Shown here piece by piece: positions 1-8,291 of a stretch of 64,000 nucleotides of DNA. Position 1 is the first letter of the stretch. Each line of letters begins with the position of its first letter. The notes under the pieces were generated by a model. The model was given only the letters and a program-made list of their open reading frames with translations. It did no database searches and was not told where the DNA came from. Position numbers and translations under genes: made by a program. This stretch comes from Christiangramia sp. OXR-203 (GTDB lineage Bacteria; Bacteroidota; Bacteroidia; Flavobacteriales; Flavobacteriaceae), in the NCBI RefSeq assembly GCF_034372165.1, contig NZ_CP139698.1, positions 682,001 through 746,000 on the forward strand, given 5' to 3'.

Positions 1-127
1 CTTCCTTATTAAATACTATAGGATCGGTTTCAATAGATTCTTCTTTTTCCGTAGAATGATCGCAGGAAACAAAACTAAAGCCAAGTGCCATAACTAGTAT
101 TCCAATACGAAAGAAGCCTTTTTCCAT
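1..127 (-). CDS. N-terminal part of a lipoprotein, probably DUF192 family (cut by window edge)
   Basis: The first 42 codons are visible, starting MEKGFFRIGILVMALGFSF. The N-terminus is a lipoprotein signal: hydrophobic core followed by a lipobox FVSC, so Cys22 should become the lipidated residue. After it comes a Glu/Ser/Thr-rich linker and then PIVFNKE, where the window ends. In many flavobacteria the gene after lgt is a DUF192 lipoprotein whose mature part begins with a very similar strand, so DUF192 is my inference; the domain itself is not in view. The start lies 3 bases after the lgt stop, so it is the last visible gene of the folE-cysS-yidD-lgt operon. Confidence 0.6.
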   Translation of the reverse strand, partial: MEKGFFRIGILVMALGFSFVSCDHSTEKEESIETDPIVFNKE

Positions 128-130
128 GAT

Positions 131-943
131 CTATTTCTTGACTGGACGATACATAAAGTAAAGCCCCGCGATTACGAATGGAATACTTAACCATTGCCCT
201 GTATTTAATAGCCAGTTTGCGCGTTCACCTACTTGCGGTTCTTTAACGAACTCTACAAAGAATCTTACCGTCCATAGTAATACCAGGAAGAGTCCGAAAA
301 TGTAACCTAGCTTTAATCGCTTTTCAGTTTTCCAGTAAATGAACCAGAGAAGTAGAAATATAAGCAAGTAACAGCCAGATTCATAAAGTTGGGCAGGATG
401 TCTCGCGAAATCCTCGCCTAATTTTTCAAATACGACTCCGTAATCTGTACCGGTTGGTTTTCCTATAATTTCAGAATTGATAAAGTTTCCAATTCTAACA
501 AAGATAGCTCCACTGGCCACCGGAATTACGATCCTGTCCAGGATCCATAAAACTGGTTTCTGAAGTACTCTTTTAGCATATAGATACATGGCCACTATAA
601 TTCCTATGGCAGCTCCATGACTCGCAAGTCCTCTAAATCCTGTAAATTGAAATTCTGGTTCAAATCTTACCGGCAAGAAAATTTCCAGCGGGTTATTTTG
701 AAAATACTCCCAGTCGTAGAACAAAACATGTCCTAATCTGGCACCTATTAAAGTTGCTAATACTGTATAGATAAATAAGGAATCCAGTTTCTCTATGTCT
801 ATTCCTTCACGTACATAGATCTTTTTCATGATGTACCAGCCAAGAGTAAACGCGATGATAAACATTACACTATAGTAGTGCAGATTGAAAAAGCCTAGAT
901 CCAATCCTTCTGATGGATTCCAGTGTATAGCATTAAGTAACAT
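131..943 (-). CDS. lgt: Prolipoprotein diacylglyceryl transferase
   Basis: Lgt transfers the diacylglyceryl group of phosphatidylglycerol to the lipobox cysteine of prolipoproteins, the first step of lipoprotein maturation in the inner membrane. The 270-residue product has the family length, about seven membrane segments, the GARLGHVLFY segment at 67-76, a conserved His at 109 in HGAAIG, and the Lgt signature RIGNFINSEIIG at 150-161. It sits in a minus-strand operon after yidD (44-base gap) and is followed after 3 bases by a lipoprotein gene. The many lipoproteins encoded in this window are its likely substrates. Confidence 0.97.
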   Translation of the reverse strand: MLLNAIHWNPSEGLDLGFFNLHYYSVMFIIAFTLGWYIMKKIYVREGIDIEKLDSLFIYTVLATLIGARLGHVLFYDWEYFQNNPLEIFLPVRFEPEFQFTGFRGLASHGAAIGIIVAMYLYAKRVLQKPVLWILDRIVIPVASGAIFVRIGNFINSEIIGKPTGTDYGVVFEKLGEDFARHPAQLYESGCYLLIFLLLWFIYWKTEKRLKLGYIFGLFLVLLWTVRFFVEFVKEPQVGERANWLLNTGQWLSIPFVIAGLYFMYRPVKK

Positions 944-987
944 AGAGATTAATTTGAATAGCGGTAAATATACATATTTGAAGATTC

Positions 988-1236
988 TTAACCTTCTTTC
1001 GAGTCCGATTTTGGCGGTACGGGATCATAACCATGACCACCCCATGGATTGCAGCTAAAGATTCTTTTAATAGCTAACCAACCTCCATATACTGGTCCGT
1101 GAACTTCTATGGCTTTAACAGCATAGCTCGAACATGAAGGTGTGTATCTACAGGTAGCCGGAGTAAGTGGAGAAATGACAGCCTTGTAGAATCTGACCAG
1201 TGCGATCAAAAATGCAGACAAAGCTTCGCGTAACAT
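988..1236 (-). CDS. yidD: Membrane protein insertion efficiency factor YidD
   Basis: YidD is a small inner-membrane-associated protein that helps YidC/Sec insert membrane proteins. The 82-residue product has an amphipathic/hydrophobic N-terminus (about 1-25) and the family's cysteine core [11 protein letters not shown] at about 29-39, then [14 protein letters not shown] near the end. Length and motifs fit the family exactly. Its ATG lies one base after the cysS stop codon, indicating translational coupling. Unlike proteobacteria it is not next to rnpA/yidC here. Confidence 0.95.
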   Translation of the reverse strand: MLREALSAFLIALVRFYKAVISPLTPATCRYTPSCSSYAVKAIEVHGPVYGGWLAIKRIFSCNPWGGHGYDPVPPKSDSKEG

Positions 1237-1237
1237 T

Positions 1238-2725
1238 TTAATTTAAACTAAATGTTGTTCCTTCTTTTCCATCCTTCAGCTGAATACCCATCTCCAATAA
1301 CTGATCCCTGATCTGGTCGCTCAAGGCAAAATTCTTATTTGCGCGTGCTTCAGCTCTCAGTTGGATCAGTAATTCGATCGTGCCACTCAGCTTATCGCCA
1401 TCTGTTTCAGCTTCAGAATTCATTTCGCTTAAGCCTAGAATATCAAACATAAAGGCCTTCATTGTGTCCTTCAATTCCTTCCTGTCTTCCGAAGTAATAC
1501 TTACAGAACCTTCCTTAATATTATTGATGATCTTAACTACATCAAAGAGTTTAGCGATGACGATCGGACTATTGAAGTCATCATTCATAGCATCATAGCA
1601 GGATTGTTTCCACGATGAAAGATCAAAATCAGTTTTATCTGAAGTTTGAATTTCATCAAGACTGTTATATGCATCCATCAGCCTATTGAAACCTTTTTCA
1701 CTACCCATAAGTGCATCACTACTAAAATCGAGGATGCTGCGATAATGAGCCTGAAGAATAAAAAATCGAACCACATTAGGGCTGAACGCTTTTTTAAGCA
1801 CATCGTTATTTCCACTAAAAATTTGTTCTGGTAGAATAAAATTACCCGTGCTTTTTGCCATTTTCTTCCCGTTAAGGGTCAGCATATTGGCGTGTAGCCA
1901 GTAATTTACCGGAGACTTACCGCTGGCAGCTTCTCCCTGAGCGATCTCACATTCATGATGTGGAAATTTTAAATCCATACCGCCACCATGAATATCAAAT
2001 TCTTCTCCAAGGTACTTGGTACTCATGACAGTGCATTCCAGATGCCATCCAGGAAAACCATCGCTCCATGGTGAAGGCCATCGCATGATATGTTGTGGTT
2101 CAGCTTTTTTCCACAATGCGAAATCCTGAGGACTGCGTTTGTCACTTTGCGCGGCAAGTTCACGTGTGTTTGCAATCATATCTTCGATCGCTCTACCGCT
2201 CAATTTCCCGTATTGATGATCTTCATTAAACTTGATAACATCAAAATAAACAGATCCGTTTGCTTCGTAAGCATAACCCTTGTCAAGTATTGTTTTGATG
2301 ATTTCTATCTGCTCCACAATATGACCTGTTGCAGTAGGTTCGATACTAGGAGGCAGGTTATTGAATTTCTGAAGAATATTGTGGAAATCGACAGTATACT
2401 TCTGGACCACTTCCATAGGTTCAATTTGTTCCAGTCTGGCTTTTTTCGCGATGCGATCCTCTCCGGTACTATCCGCTTCATTTTCTAAGTGCCCGGCATC
2501 GGTAATATTTCTTACATACCTAACTTTGTAACCAAGATGCTTCAAATACCTGAAAACAAGATCAAAGGAGATAAAAGTTCTGCAGTTTCCTAAATGTACA
2601 TTGCTGTAAACAGTAGGTCCACAAACATACATTCCAACATTACCTTCGTTTATTGGTGTGAAAATCTCTTTTTCACCGCTCATAGAGTTGTAAAACTTAA
2701 GTCCTTGTTCCTGGTATAGCGCCAT
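1238..2725 (-). CDS. cysS: Cysteine--tRNA ligase
   Basis: Cytosolic class I aminoacyl-tRNA synthetase that charges tRNA-Cys. The 495-residue product carries the HIGH-type motif as HLGN (44-47), the KMSKS motif as KMAKS (288-292), and the expected zinc ligands Cys35, Cys231, His256 and Glu260. The C-terminal anticodon-binding helical bundle includes the typical [18 protein letters not shown] segment. The start is 18 bases after folE, and the stop is one base before the yidD ATG, so it is the second gene of the operon. Confidence 0.98.
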   Translation of the reverse strand: MALYQEQGLKFYNSMSGEKEIFTPINEGNVGMYVCGPTVYSNVHLGNCRTFISFDLVFRYLKHLGYKVRYVRNITDAGHLENEADSTGEDRIAKKARLEQIEPMEVVQKYTVDFHNILQKFNNLPPSIEPTATGHIVEQIEIIKTILDKGYAYEANGSVYFDVIKFNEDHQYGKLSGRAIEDMIANTRELAAQSDKRSPQDFALWKKAEPQHIMRWPSPWSDGFPGWHLECTVMSTKYLGEEFDIHGGGMDLKFPHHECEIAQGEAASGKSPVNYWLHANMLTLNGKKMAKSTGNFILPEQIFSGNNDVLKKAFSPNVVRFFILQAHYRSILDFSSDALMGSEKGFNRLMDAYNSLDEIQTSDKTDFDLSSWKQSCYDAMNDDFNSPIVIAKLFDVVKIINNIKEGSVSITSEDRKELKDTMKAFMFDILGLSEMNSEAETDGDKLSGTIELLIQLRAEARANKNFALSDQIRDQLLEMGIQLKDGKEGTTFSLN

Positions 2726-2743
2726 GAAGAAAAATTTTAATTC

Positions 2744-3421
2744 TTAGAAAGAAGTGTCTAGTTTAATGTAGTCAAGAAATTCCCTGCGAACCTCTTTTTC
2801 TTTGAAAGCTCCACCGAACTCACTGGTAACGGTGCTACTTTCGATATCACGAATTCCTCGGCTATTCACGCATAAATGTTTTGCATCAATGACACATGCA
2901 ACATCTGGTGTTCCAAGAGCATTCTGCAATTCCTGAACAATCTGCATGGTCATTCTTTCCTGAACCTGTGGTCTTTTCGCGTAATAATCCACGATTCTGT
3001 TCATCTTAGATAGGCCTATGACTGTACCGTTCGATATATAGGCCACATGTGCTTTTCCTACGATGGGTAGAAGATGATGTTCGCAAGTAGAATAAACGGT
3101 GATATTTTTCTCCACAAGCATTTCTCCATATTTGTACTTATTTTCAAAAACTGAAGCTTTGGGTTTGCGCTTAGGATGTAGCCCTGAAAATATTTCGTTA
3201 ACAAACATTTTGGCAACCCGCTGCGGAGTCCCTTTAATGCTGTCATCTTCAAGGTCCAGACCAAGAGTGTCAAGTATATTTCTTACATCCTTCTTGATAA
3301 GTTCGATCTTTTCATCGTCACTAACTTCGAAGGCGTCATCTCTAAGGGGGTTTACAGCGCTGCTACCAGCGTGTGCATCACCCATTTCATCTATATCGTT
3401 CAAAATTTTATCTACTTTCAT
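2744..3421 (-). CDS. folE: GTP cyclohydrolase I
   Basis: Converts GTP to 7,8-dihydroneopterin triphosphate, the entry step of folate (and pterin) synthesis. The 225-residue protein has an N-terminal extension of about 35 residues, then the conserved core with zinc ligands Cys113 and His116 in STCEHHLLP and Cys184, plus KMNRIVDYYAKRPQVQER typical of type I enzymes. It is the first gene of the minus-strand operon; a matching -7 element lies about 40 bases upstream of its ATG. No riboswitch-like structure was found in the short leader. Confidence 0.97.
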   Translation of the reverse strand: MKVDKILNDIDEMGDAHAGSSAVNPLRDDAFEVSDDEKIELIKKDVRNILDTLGLDLEDDSIKGTPQRVAKMFVNEIFSGLHPKRKPKASVFENKYKYGEMLVEKNITVYSTCEHHLLPIVGKAHVAYISNGTVIGLSKMNRIVDYYAKRPQVQERMTMQIVQELQNALGTPDVACVIDAKHLCVNSRGIRDIESSTVTSEFGGAFKEKEVRREFLDYIKLDTSF

Positions 3422-3461
3422 GCGTTTTGCAATAATAGTCGGTCAAAACTGTTTTGGCTTG

Positions 3462-3490
3462 CAAAGATACATAATTTATAAGGTTTACAG
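3462..3490 (-). promoter_or_regulatory. Candidate promoter of folE-cysS-yidD-lgt operon
   Basis: On the minus strand a perfect Bacteroidota -7 element TATCTTTG (3469 to 3462) is preceded, 18 bases upstream, by CTG in place of the -33 TTG. Transcription would begin near 3455, giving a leader of about 35 bases for folE. The motif is seen directly; promoter function is inferred from the known consensus TTG-N17-23-TAnnTTTG. Confidence 0.55.
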
Positions 3491-3574
3491 AATCTGCAAA
3501 ATCAAATGAAGGCGGGAGATTGTTTGCTTATATTTTCATATTTTGCACTAGTTTGGTTGAGGCAGCCCGAAGGT

Positions 3575-5404
3575 ATGAACATCAGATTTCAGTTATTTAT
3601 TTTTCTTTTTATTATTGCGGGTTTTTCGGCCTTTGCTCAGGGGTCAATTTGTTCGAATATTGAACCTTTCTGCGCAGGAGACCAACGCCTTACTTTCCCT
3701 AATTCAAATTCTACCAACAGCAGCCAAATTTCAGGGGAATTTGGTCCCGACTATAGTTGTCTGGAAGAACAGCCATATCCTGCGTGGTTCTTCCTTCAGG
3801 TAGAGGACAATGGAAATTTAAGATTCAGAATAAGTCAGAATAGTAGAGAGGATGGAAGGGGTGTGCCTCTGGATGTGGATTTTGTAGTTTGGGGACCATT
3901 TCAAAGAGGCGAGGATTATTGTAGTGCAGCAAACCTAAGTGCAATGAATCAGGTGGATTGTAGTTATTTGCCAGATTCAATAGAAACTATGACCATTCCC
4001 AATGCCAGGGAGAATGAGATATATGTCGTGGTTATCACTAATTTTGAACAGGTGCCGGGTTTTATAAGTCTGGAGCAAACAAATTCTGGAGAAGGTTCAA
4101 CAGATTGTTCTATTCTTGAATTCGATCTTGGTGAAGATATTGCAGTTTGCGGAGAAGATGAATATTTGCTCGATGGAACTTCAGATGAGGATGCAGAATA
4201 CCAATGGTTCAAATTTGATGAATCGACGATGAATTATGTTGAACTTACTAACGAAACCGGACCAACCTTATTGGTTACCGAAGAAGGAGATTATAAGCTG
4301 ATTGTTACTGATGTTCTGGAAGATAAAACTGAAGAGGATGAGATCAATATTTCCTTTTATGATATTCCTGAAATTCTTCCTGCGGAAGATCTGGCTAAAT
4401 GTGATTCGGGTGACACTATAGACCTAACATTGAGAAACTCACAGTTACTGGGCGATGATCTTGAAGTTTCTGCTTTTACAGTAAATTTCTACGAAAGTTC
4501 CGAGGCTGCAGGCGAAAATGATGCAATTTCAAATCCTCGAAACTTTCCGTTTGAGGAAGGGAAACAGGTATTTGCTCGGGTAATGCATAATGTGTCTGGA
4601 TGTCTATCTGAAATTGAATCGTTTAACCTGACTATTTTTGATTTCCCTGAATATTCTTTAGCTGAAGAAACTGTCTTGTGTGTCAATCTCTCTGGGGCTG
4701 CCATCGGTAGTTCCATCGTGGGGGAAGATCTTGGTGAAGGTTATCAATATGAATGGATCCTGGATGGAAATATTGTTAGTACAGAAGCTCGCTATACTTT
4801 AAGTGAGTTACCTGGCAATAGCATACTGGAGCAGAATATCATTCATGATGAATCCGGTTGTTTTCAGTCGTATTCTACAACCATTCAGCCAGTTTCCCGA
4901 CCTGAAACTCTTGAAGTAAACATTTCAGGATCAGATTTTGGAGATGGATATGTGATCAACCTTGAAGCAATTGGGGGTATCGGACAGGAATTTGCATCTT
5001 ACGAATATCGTTTAGACGGAGGAGACTGGAGAAGTTCGCCAAGATTCAAAGACGTGCGACCTGGAAATCACGTAGCATATGTTCGAGAATCGAATGGCTG
5101 CGCAGAAACCAAAAGCGCTTCATTTTTTCTGGTTGGTTATCCACGATTTTTTACTCCAAACGGCGACGGATTCAATGATGAATGGCAATTAATAACAGAT
5201 CAGAACATAGAGATCCACGAAGTGATGATCTTTGATCGCTATGGAAAATCTATAATAGAGCTCAAATCTGGAGAAGATTTTTCCTGGGATGGCACAACTA
5301 ACGGTAGGCCACTGCCGGAAACTGACTATTGGTTCAAAGTAATTTTCAGTACTAGTGACAGAGACCGGGAAGAGTTTATGGCTAATTTCAGTCTTATTAG
5401 ATAA
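3575..5404 (+). CDS. Secreted T9SS type B sorting-domain (gliding-associated CTD) protein
   Basis: A large secreted protein of 609 residues. I start at ATG 3575, because MNIRFQLFIFLFIIAGFSAF followed by AQ is a clear Sec signal peptide, whereas starting at 3506 buries it. The middle contains three related blocks each built around an acidic-x-C motif (DIAVCG, DLAKCDS, ETVLCVN), spaced about 90-110 residues, probably Ig-like beta domains. The last 85 residues begin RFFTPNGDGFNDEW and include IFDRYGK and WDGTTNGRPLP, the hallmark of the type B C-terminal signal of the type IX secretion system. It is likely exported to the cell surface or medium. The specific role is unknown; adhesins and gliding-related proteins share this architecture. 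Confidence 0.85.
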   Translation: MNIRFQLFIFLFIIAGFSAFAQGSICSNIEPFCAGDQRLTFPNSNSTNSSQISGEFGPDYSCLEEQPYPAWFFLQVEDNGNLRFRISQNSREDGRGVPLDVDFVVWGPFQRGEDYCSAANLSAMNQVDCSYLPDSIETMTIPNARENEIYVVVITNFEQVPGFISLEQTNSGEGSTDCSILEFDLGEDIAVCGEDEYLLDGTSDEDAEYQWFKFDESTMNYVELTNETGPTLLVTEEGDYKLIVTDVLEDKTEEDEINISFYDIPEILPAEDLAKCDSGDTIDLTLRNSQLLGDDLEVSAFTVNFYESSEAAGENDAISNPRNFPFEEGKQVFARVMHNVSGCLSEIESFNLTIFDFPEYSLAEETVLCVNLSGAAIGSSIVGEDLGEGYQYEWILDGNIVSTEARYTLSELPGNSILEQNIIHDESGCFQSYSTTIQPVSRPETLEVNISGSDFGDGYVINLEAIGGIGQEFASYEYRLDGGDWRSSPRFKDVRPGNHVAYVRESNGCAETKSASFFLVGYPRFFTPNGDGFNDEWQLITDQNIEIHEVMIFDRYGKSIIELKSGEDFSWDGTTNGRPLPETDYWFKVIFSTSDRDREEFMANFSLIR

Positions 5405-5438
5405 AAAAAAGAGCTGGTCTTAAGACCAGCTCTTTTTT
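5403..5438. terminator. Bidirectional terminator between convergent genes
   Basis: GAGCTGGTC-TTAA-GACCAGCTC, a 9-bp perfect stem with 4-base loop, flanked by an A-run on the left and a T-run on the right. It lies right after the stop of the T9SS substrate and before the stop of the convergent outer membrane protein, so it can serve both. Confidence 0.85.
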
Positions 5439-5461
5439 CCTGTCATAATATTTAAATGATT

Positions 5462-6973
5462 TTAAAGGCCTATCGTAAGAGTAGCAACAAACTGAGATAG
5501 ATCTCTGTCTAAACTTACCGGATTAAGGACTCCAGAATTGAGTGGGCGAATCTGCTCTTCGTAATTTGAAGTCTCATAAGCTATATCGAGGTTTACCGAA
5601 CCAAAGTTATACCCCAAACCAGCGCTGTAACCATTTAGGTCGCTACGAATCTCTTCATTTTCAAACGGACTGGCTTCATAGCGATATCCAGCTCGCAAAC
5701 TTAATGCCTTCAGCCTGTATTCTCCACCAACTTTGAAAGCCGGTGCCATCTTCATTGTTTCAGATATAGCATCGTTCAAACTCTGGAAAAATAGATCGTT
5801 CTTTGGTTTAAACTGTACATTTCCATAATCTGTAAGGCTTAGATCTCCACTTATTAATCCATTCTTTCCGAATAGAAAGGCGACGCTACCAGTATGAGTA
5901 GAAGGAGTTTGAAAGTTATATTCAGGATAGACATTGATGATATTTGGAGAAACACTAACGAATTCACCAGTACTGCTATAAGTTTCCAGGTACTGCGAGG
6001 TCTCCTCGAACATGTTGAACCAGGTAGGTGATTGGTAGGTGTAACCAAGTCTTACATAATCACCAGCTTTTGCAATAGCACCTAATTGAAAACTAAAACC
6101 ATCTCCATTGGTACGTAGATTGTTTCCGAAATCAATTCTGGAAGTGACATTAGGATCATTTGAGGTATTAGAATGTAGTTCAGAGATCTCTGTGAACTTA
6201 TCGTAGTTAATAAAATGACTATTCAAATTTAGACCAAGATATAACCAATCTTCGTACTGAGTTGCGATATTAAAGCTCAATTTCCCATTAAGTCCGGTTG
6301 TATTGTAACGGTATTGCTGATCAAAGCTCCCGTCTTCTACAAGAGAAAAATACTCAGTATTACTGGGGTTGTCCTGGCTGGCTTCTATGACATAGCCCTG
6401 GTAACCTAAAAAGGCCTGTTGTTCATCAAAACCAAAGTTTTCTCCAAGGAAAGAATATAGATCGGCTATACTCTCATCATCTCTAAGCTGAAGCTGGTCC
6501 AGTGGAATTCCGTTAGCTTTTTGAAGAAAGTAGGTATCTACAGATTGACGGGATATCCCGCCGGTAACAAAATTATTATCAAAATTCGAGGTTGTATTAA
6601 AATTGAGACCAAGACTGAATTTACTTAGCTTTTTGTCTGAGCTTCCCTGGAAAACAAAAACTCCACCAACATTTCCTAAATCGATCTCGTCACTCTTGGA
6701 ATATGAAGTGCTACCATGATACCTGAGATTATCATCTGTATTTCTGGATTTCAAACTAATAGTTGCATTGCTACTCAGGAAAACTGCAGATGAAGCGGGG
6801 TTGCTGGAGATTGCTGAAATATCTCCACCCAAAGCTCCAAACGTACCACTCATTCCTATATATCTTGCAGTTCCGTTAAGTTCTGATCTGGAGTATCGAT
6901 AAGCATCATCAATACTCTGTGACCATAAATTTCCTGCAAAAGCTAACAGGAATATTAGAAATATCTTATTCAT
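5462..6973 (-). CDS. FadL/OmpP1/TodX-like outer membrane transporter
   Basis: A 503-residue outer membrane protein with a Sec signal peptide (first ~19 residues, ending LWSQ). The mature N-terminus has ARYIGMSGTFGALGGDISA followed by SNPAS, the hatch-like segment and NPA motif of the FadL/Toluene_X family; the rest is alternating hydrophobic strands rich in aromatic residues and ends in a beta strand (FVATLTIGL), as in 14-stranded barrels. The family carries hydrophobic substrates such as long-chain fatty acids; the substrate here cannot be told. It lies 69 bases after the biased lipoprotein gene, separated by a terminator, so it probably has its own promoter. Confidence 0.85.
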   Translation of the reverse strand: MNKIFLIFLLAFAGNLWSQSIDDAYRYSRSELNGTARYIGMSGTFGALGGDISAISSNPASSAVFLSSNATISLKSRNTDDNLRYHGSTSYSKSDEIDLGNVGGVFVFQGSSDKKLSKFSLGLNFNTTSNFDNNFVTGGISRQSVDTYFLQKANGIPLDQLQLRDDESIADLYSFLGENFGFDEQQAFLGYQGYVIEASQDNPSNTEYFSLVEDGSFDQQYRYNTTGLNGKLSFNIATQYEDWLYLGLNLNSHFINYDKFTEISELHSNTSNDPNVTSRIDFGNNLRTNGDGFSFQLGAIAKAGDYVRLGYTYQSPTWFNMFEETSQYLETYSSTGEFVSVSPNIINVYPEYNFQTPSTHTGSVAFLFGKNGLISGDLSLTDYGNVQFKPKNDLFFQSLNDAISETMKMAPAFKVGGEYRLKALSLRAGYRYEASPFENEEIRSDLNGYSAGLGYNFGSVNLDIAYETSNYEEQIRPLNSGVLNPVSLDRDLSQFVATLTIGL

Positions 6974-6992
6974 TTTGTATACTATAAAGGAT

Positions 6993-7027
6993 AAAAAAAG
7001 CCTTGCTAAAATTAATTAACAAGGCTT
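6993..7027 (-). terminator. Rho-independent terminator of the Gly/Arg-Ser-rich lipoprotein gene
   Basis: On the minus strand AAGCCTTG ... CAAGGCTT forms an 8-bp stem with a 14-base AT-rich loop, followed by seven Ts. It lies 16 bases beyond the stop of the upstream minus-strand gene and before the start of the FadL-like gene. Confidence 0.75.
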
Positions 7028-7042
7028 AAATATTTTGAAATT

Positions 7043-8185
7043 TTATCTTCCGCCTCTACCACCGCGGGAGGTTCTACTAGAACCACTGGATGAGCTACGG
7101 CTTGAGCTTCCGGAACTTCTGGATGAGCTACTAGAACTACGAACACTTCTACTATTAGACGAACTTCTTCTAGAAGGCGAAGTAGTTTGTCCTGATCTGC
7201 TACTACTAGATCTCGTAGATCTATAAACCGGACTGGAAGTTCTTGTATTCGAAGTATTGTAGTATCCACTTCTTTCAGTTCTTCTACTAGTACGTGAATA
7301 TACATTGTTGCGATCGTAACCATCACTGGTACCTCTCGCTCTAGATCTGGATCGAGTAGCATCTGCCTGAGCACTTCTAATACTTCTTATGCTTTGGGCA
7401 TAACCGCTTCTTCTATCATTGGATGATCTATAATCATTAGTATTCCTTCTTCCGCGATTATAGGCAACATTATTACGATTTCTACCTATATAAGGATATC
7501 CATAACCGTATCTGTTATAAAAACCATTGTTGAACCATGGGTTCCCAAAACCGAAGTTGTACCCGTATGACCAGCCGTATCCAAATCCTCCATAACCCCA
7601 GGGTCCGCCAAAGCCTCCATAACCCCAAGGATTACCGAATCCAAAAGCCAAACCTCTGCGTGCGTAAGGATTAAAGAATGGATCGAAAAACGGATCATAG
7701 AAAGGATCATAAAATGAACCAAAATATGGGTGTCCAAATCCATAGCCCCATCCCAAGGGTCTTCCAAATCCAAATCCAAAGCCTGGACCATTATTTATAA
7801 TATTAACGGTGTAAGTATCTGGATCATTACCCCATGGTGCATTCCCTCCAACATAAGCTACATCACCACCAACTTCAGAATAATTATCATATCCATCATT
7901 AGAAGAATAACTGTCAACATCTGTGAAAACATCATTCTCAAGTAATTCGCCAACCATTTCAGATTGCTGGGCGAACATATTTTTATAATAAGTGTTCTGA
8001 TTATTCGGTTTTACCTGGGTTTGCTCGTTTTCTGCCTGTTCCCAAATACCTGGTCTAGATTCTCCATAAATCCCATCAGTTTCATATCCAGAATACTGGT
8101 AAGATGAACATGCTCCAAGACTCAAAATTATAGCAGGAAGAAACAGCAGTTTTAGCCGGTTTCTTAAGAGGTAGTAAGTTTTCAT
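7043..8185 (-). CDS. Low-complexity lipoprotein: Gly/Phe/Tyr-rich then Arg/Ser-rich
   Basis: No known enzyme domain is recognised. The 380-residue product starts with a lipoprotein signal ending LSLGACSS. Residues ~30-120 are an ordinary acidic/polar segment. Residues ~125-235 are dominated by Gly, Phe, Tyr, Trp and Pro with repeats such as DPFYDPFFDPFFNP and GNPWGYGGFGGPWGYGGF. From ~240 to the end the composition switches to Arg and Ser, ending in an SSR/RSS/RGGRGGR tail. This is a flavobacterial lineage type often left as hypothetical. A surface or periplasmic scaffold role is possible; function is not known. The reverse frame ORFs in this area are artefacts of the repeats. It is divergent from proS. 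Confidence 0.8.
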   Translation of the reverse strand: MKTYYLLRNRLKLLFLPAIILSLGACSSYQYSGYETDGIYGESRPGIWEQAENEQTQVKPNNQNTYYKNMFAQQSEMVGELLENDVFTDVDSYSSNDGYDNYSEVGGDVAYVGGNAPWGNDPDTYTVNIINNGPGFGFGFGRPLGWGYGFGHPYFGSFYDPFYDPFFDPFFNPYARRGLAFGFGNPWGYGGFGGPWGYGGFGYGWSYGYNFGFGNPWFNNGFYNRYGYGYPYIGRNRNNVAYNRGRRNTNDYRSSNDRRSGYAQSIRSIRSAQADATRSRSRARGTSDGYDRNNVYSRTSRRTERSGYYNTSNTRTSSPVYRSTRSSSSRSGQTTSPSRRSSSNSRSVRSSSSSSRSSGSSSRSSSSGSSRTSRGGRGGR

Positions 8186-8200
8186 CGGTTATTCTTTTTA

Positions 8201-8231
8201 TTGTTGGGCATTCTAAAAATGGTTAGTTTTG
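8201..8231 (+). promoter_or_regulatory. Promoter of proS
   Basis: TTG at 8204-8206, a 17-base spacer and TAGTTTTG at 8224-8231 match the Bacteroidota consensus exactly (a second TTG lies at 8201). The start of transcription would be near 8238, giving a leader of about 54 bases before the proS ATG. Confidence 0.75.
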
Positions 8232-8257
8232 CCCGAACGGTTAGTACTTGACTAACC
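8221..8257 (+). promoter_or_regulatory. GGTTAGT repeats and hairpin at the proS transcription start
   Basis: GGTTAGT occurs at 8221-8227 (overlapping the -7 element) and at 8239-8245, and its exact reverse complement ACTAACC at 8251-8257, forming a 7-bp stem with a 5-base loop immediately at the predicted start of transcription. There is no T-run, so it is not a terminator. It may be an operator or a 5' leader hairpin; which is not decidable from sequence. Confidence 0.4.
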
Positions 8258-8291
8258 TTAAAAACACAAGTTTTGTGCCAAATTACGAACT

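Noticed and set aside
2090-2488. 132-residue open frame on the plus strand
   Set aside because: Lies entirely inside cysS on the other strand; no family features and cysS is certain.
3099-3509. 136-residue open frame on the plus strand
   Set aside because: Antisense to folE and Ser/Phe-rich in the manner of a shadow frame.
3422-3574. Possible riboswitch or leader element upstream of folE
   Set aside because: The region holds only a promoter-like element and no conserved aptamer structure that I can see.
7012-7374. 120-residue Val/Leu-rich frame and similar frames to 7791
   Set aside because: Created by the Arg/Ser and Gly repeats of the lipoprotein gene in other phases.
7600-7740. Tandem repeat array in the DNA of the lipoprotein gene
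   Set aside because: Repeats are imperfect and in frame with a Gly/Tyr/Pro protein pattern; they are coding low complexity, not a separate DNA repeat element.
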